The notes beneath the pieces were generated by a model that worked only from the letters and a program-made list of their open reading frames with translations, made no database searches and was not told the DNA's origin. The translations under genes were made by a program, and so were the position numbers. This document shows, piece after piece, positions 63,778-64,000 of a stretch of 64,000 bases of DNA. How positions within the stretch are numbered: position 1 is the stretch's first letter; each line of letters begins with the position of its first letter. Source of the DNA: Domibacillus sp. PGB-M46 (GTDB lineage: Bacteria > Bacillota > Bacilli > Bacillales > Domibacillaceae); NCBI RefSeq assembly GCF_022668875.1, contig NZ_JAKGCR010000002.1, positions 124,001-188,000 on the forward strand, read 5' to 3'.

Positions 63778-64000
63778 TACTTTGAAATAAGGGACCCTAC
63801 TGTAAATGTCCGCTTTGGTCCTGCCGGTTTTCCCGGAAGCGCCGCTGATGTATGCACATGGGAATGATGATCGCTGTGTTCATGATGGTTTAAATGATCG
63901 CCATGCTCGTCATGATGCGCATGCGGATCTGTGTACCCTGTGTCAAAGCGTTTGTTAATGCCGGCAAGCTTTTCTTTTACAAACTGATAACTTTTATAAT
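63778..64000 (-). CDS. Encapsulin cargo protein, partial: His-rich linker and C-terminal targeting peptide (probable IMEF)
   Basis: Only the last 73 or so codons are in the window; the N-terminus lies beyond 64000. The visible part ends a helix (YKSYQFVKEKLAGINKRF), then has a linker with about 12 His in 27 residues, a Pro/Gly/Lys spacer and the terminus RTFTVGSLISK. The TVGSLI motif recurs in the ferredoxin, marking both as shell-targeted. Position immediately upstream of encapsulin fits the iron-mineralising ferritin-like IMEF cargo, but the catalytic domain is not visible. AGGAGG for encapsulin overlaps its stop region. Confidence 0.8.

Overview
The window is chromosomal DNA of a Bacillaceae bacterium. 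Gene content and much of the local gene order match the Bacillus subtilis segments pdhABCD / def / rpoY-rnjA / ykuI-ykuV / tre / fadH / ykyB-cheV-patA / ptsHI / ykvS-clpE, but rearranged and with insertions, so it is a relative and not B. subtilis itself. Strong AGGAGG-type ribosome sites, frequent TTG starts (pdhC, RND pump, thiW, ppiB, ykyB, malic enzyme), SigA- and SigB-type promoters, and CtsR, FadR, Fur and TreR sites support a Gram-positive Bacillales host. I cannot name genus or species. No tRNA, rRNA, CRISPR array, insertion sequence or prophage was seen.

Layout. 1-4.9 kb: pyruvate dehydrogenase operon pdhABCD on the minus strand (pdhD cut by the window edge). 4.9-8.3 kb: def, a tiny cationic-peptide unit, rpoY-rnjA and a C39-like protein. 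8.3-16.5 kb: minus-strand ykuI-ykuV-type block with ktrC, ykuV, dapL and dapH (acetyl-diaminopimelate branch of lysine synthesis), ccpC coupled to an added MFS transporter, darB/ykuL, ykuJ and the degenerate EAL protein ykuI. 16.6-21.4 kb: treP-treA-treR with paired TreR-type operators, then fadH with a FadR box. 21.4-30 kb: ppx-ppk, ykyB, cheV, patA (which completes the dapH/patA/dapL pathway) and ptsHI. 30-40 kb: a PilZ-like protein, an SDR, ykvS, clpE with three CtsR-controlled promoters, a CPBP protease, a MarR regulator, an acyltransferase and a B12/radical-SAM pair. 38.6-47.2 kb: an FAD oxidoreductase, a TerC-family manganese exporter under a yybP-ykoY riboswitch, an RND pump, RF3 and a nucleoside transporter. 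47.2-57.5 kb: a frameshifted OsmC-like gene, a SigB-controlled membrane protein, metIC under a SAM riboswitch, malic enzyme, a lipid kinase and thiW-M-D-E under a TPP riboswitch. 57-61.7 kb: ppiB, a short FtsH paralogue and a polar amino-acid ABC importer.

The most notable locus is the right end (61.9-64 kb). It holds an encapsulin shell protein flanked by a [2Fe-2S] ferredoxin, whose N-terminus carries TVGSLI, and by the C-terminus of another protein that ends in the same TVGSLI motif behind a very His-rich linker. This is the signature of an encapsulin iron-storage compartment with two targeted cargos (IMEF type by inference, since the body of the cargo lies outside the window). A Fur-controlled gene of unknown function converges on it.

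Three metabolite- or metal-sensing riboswitches (Mn, SAM, TPP) lie within about 16 kb, all on the minus strand. Several operons carry intercistronic hairpins (pdhB/pdhC, treP/treA, SBP/permease) that probably set protein ratios. Promoters and sites were called by eye and are candidates.
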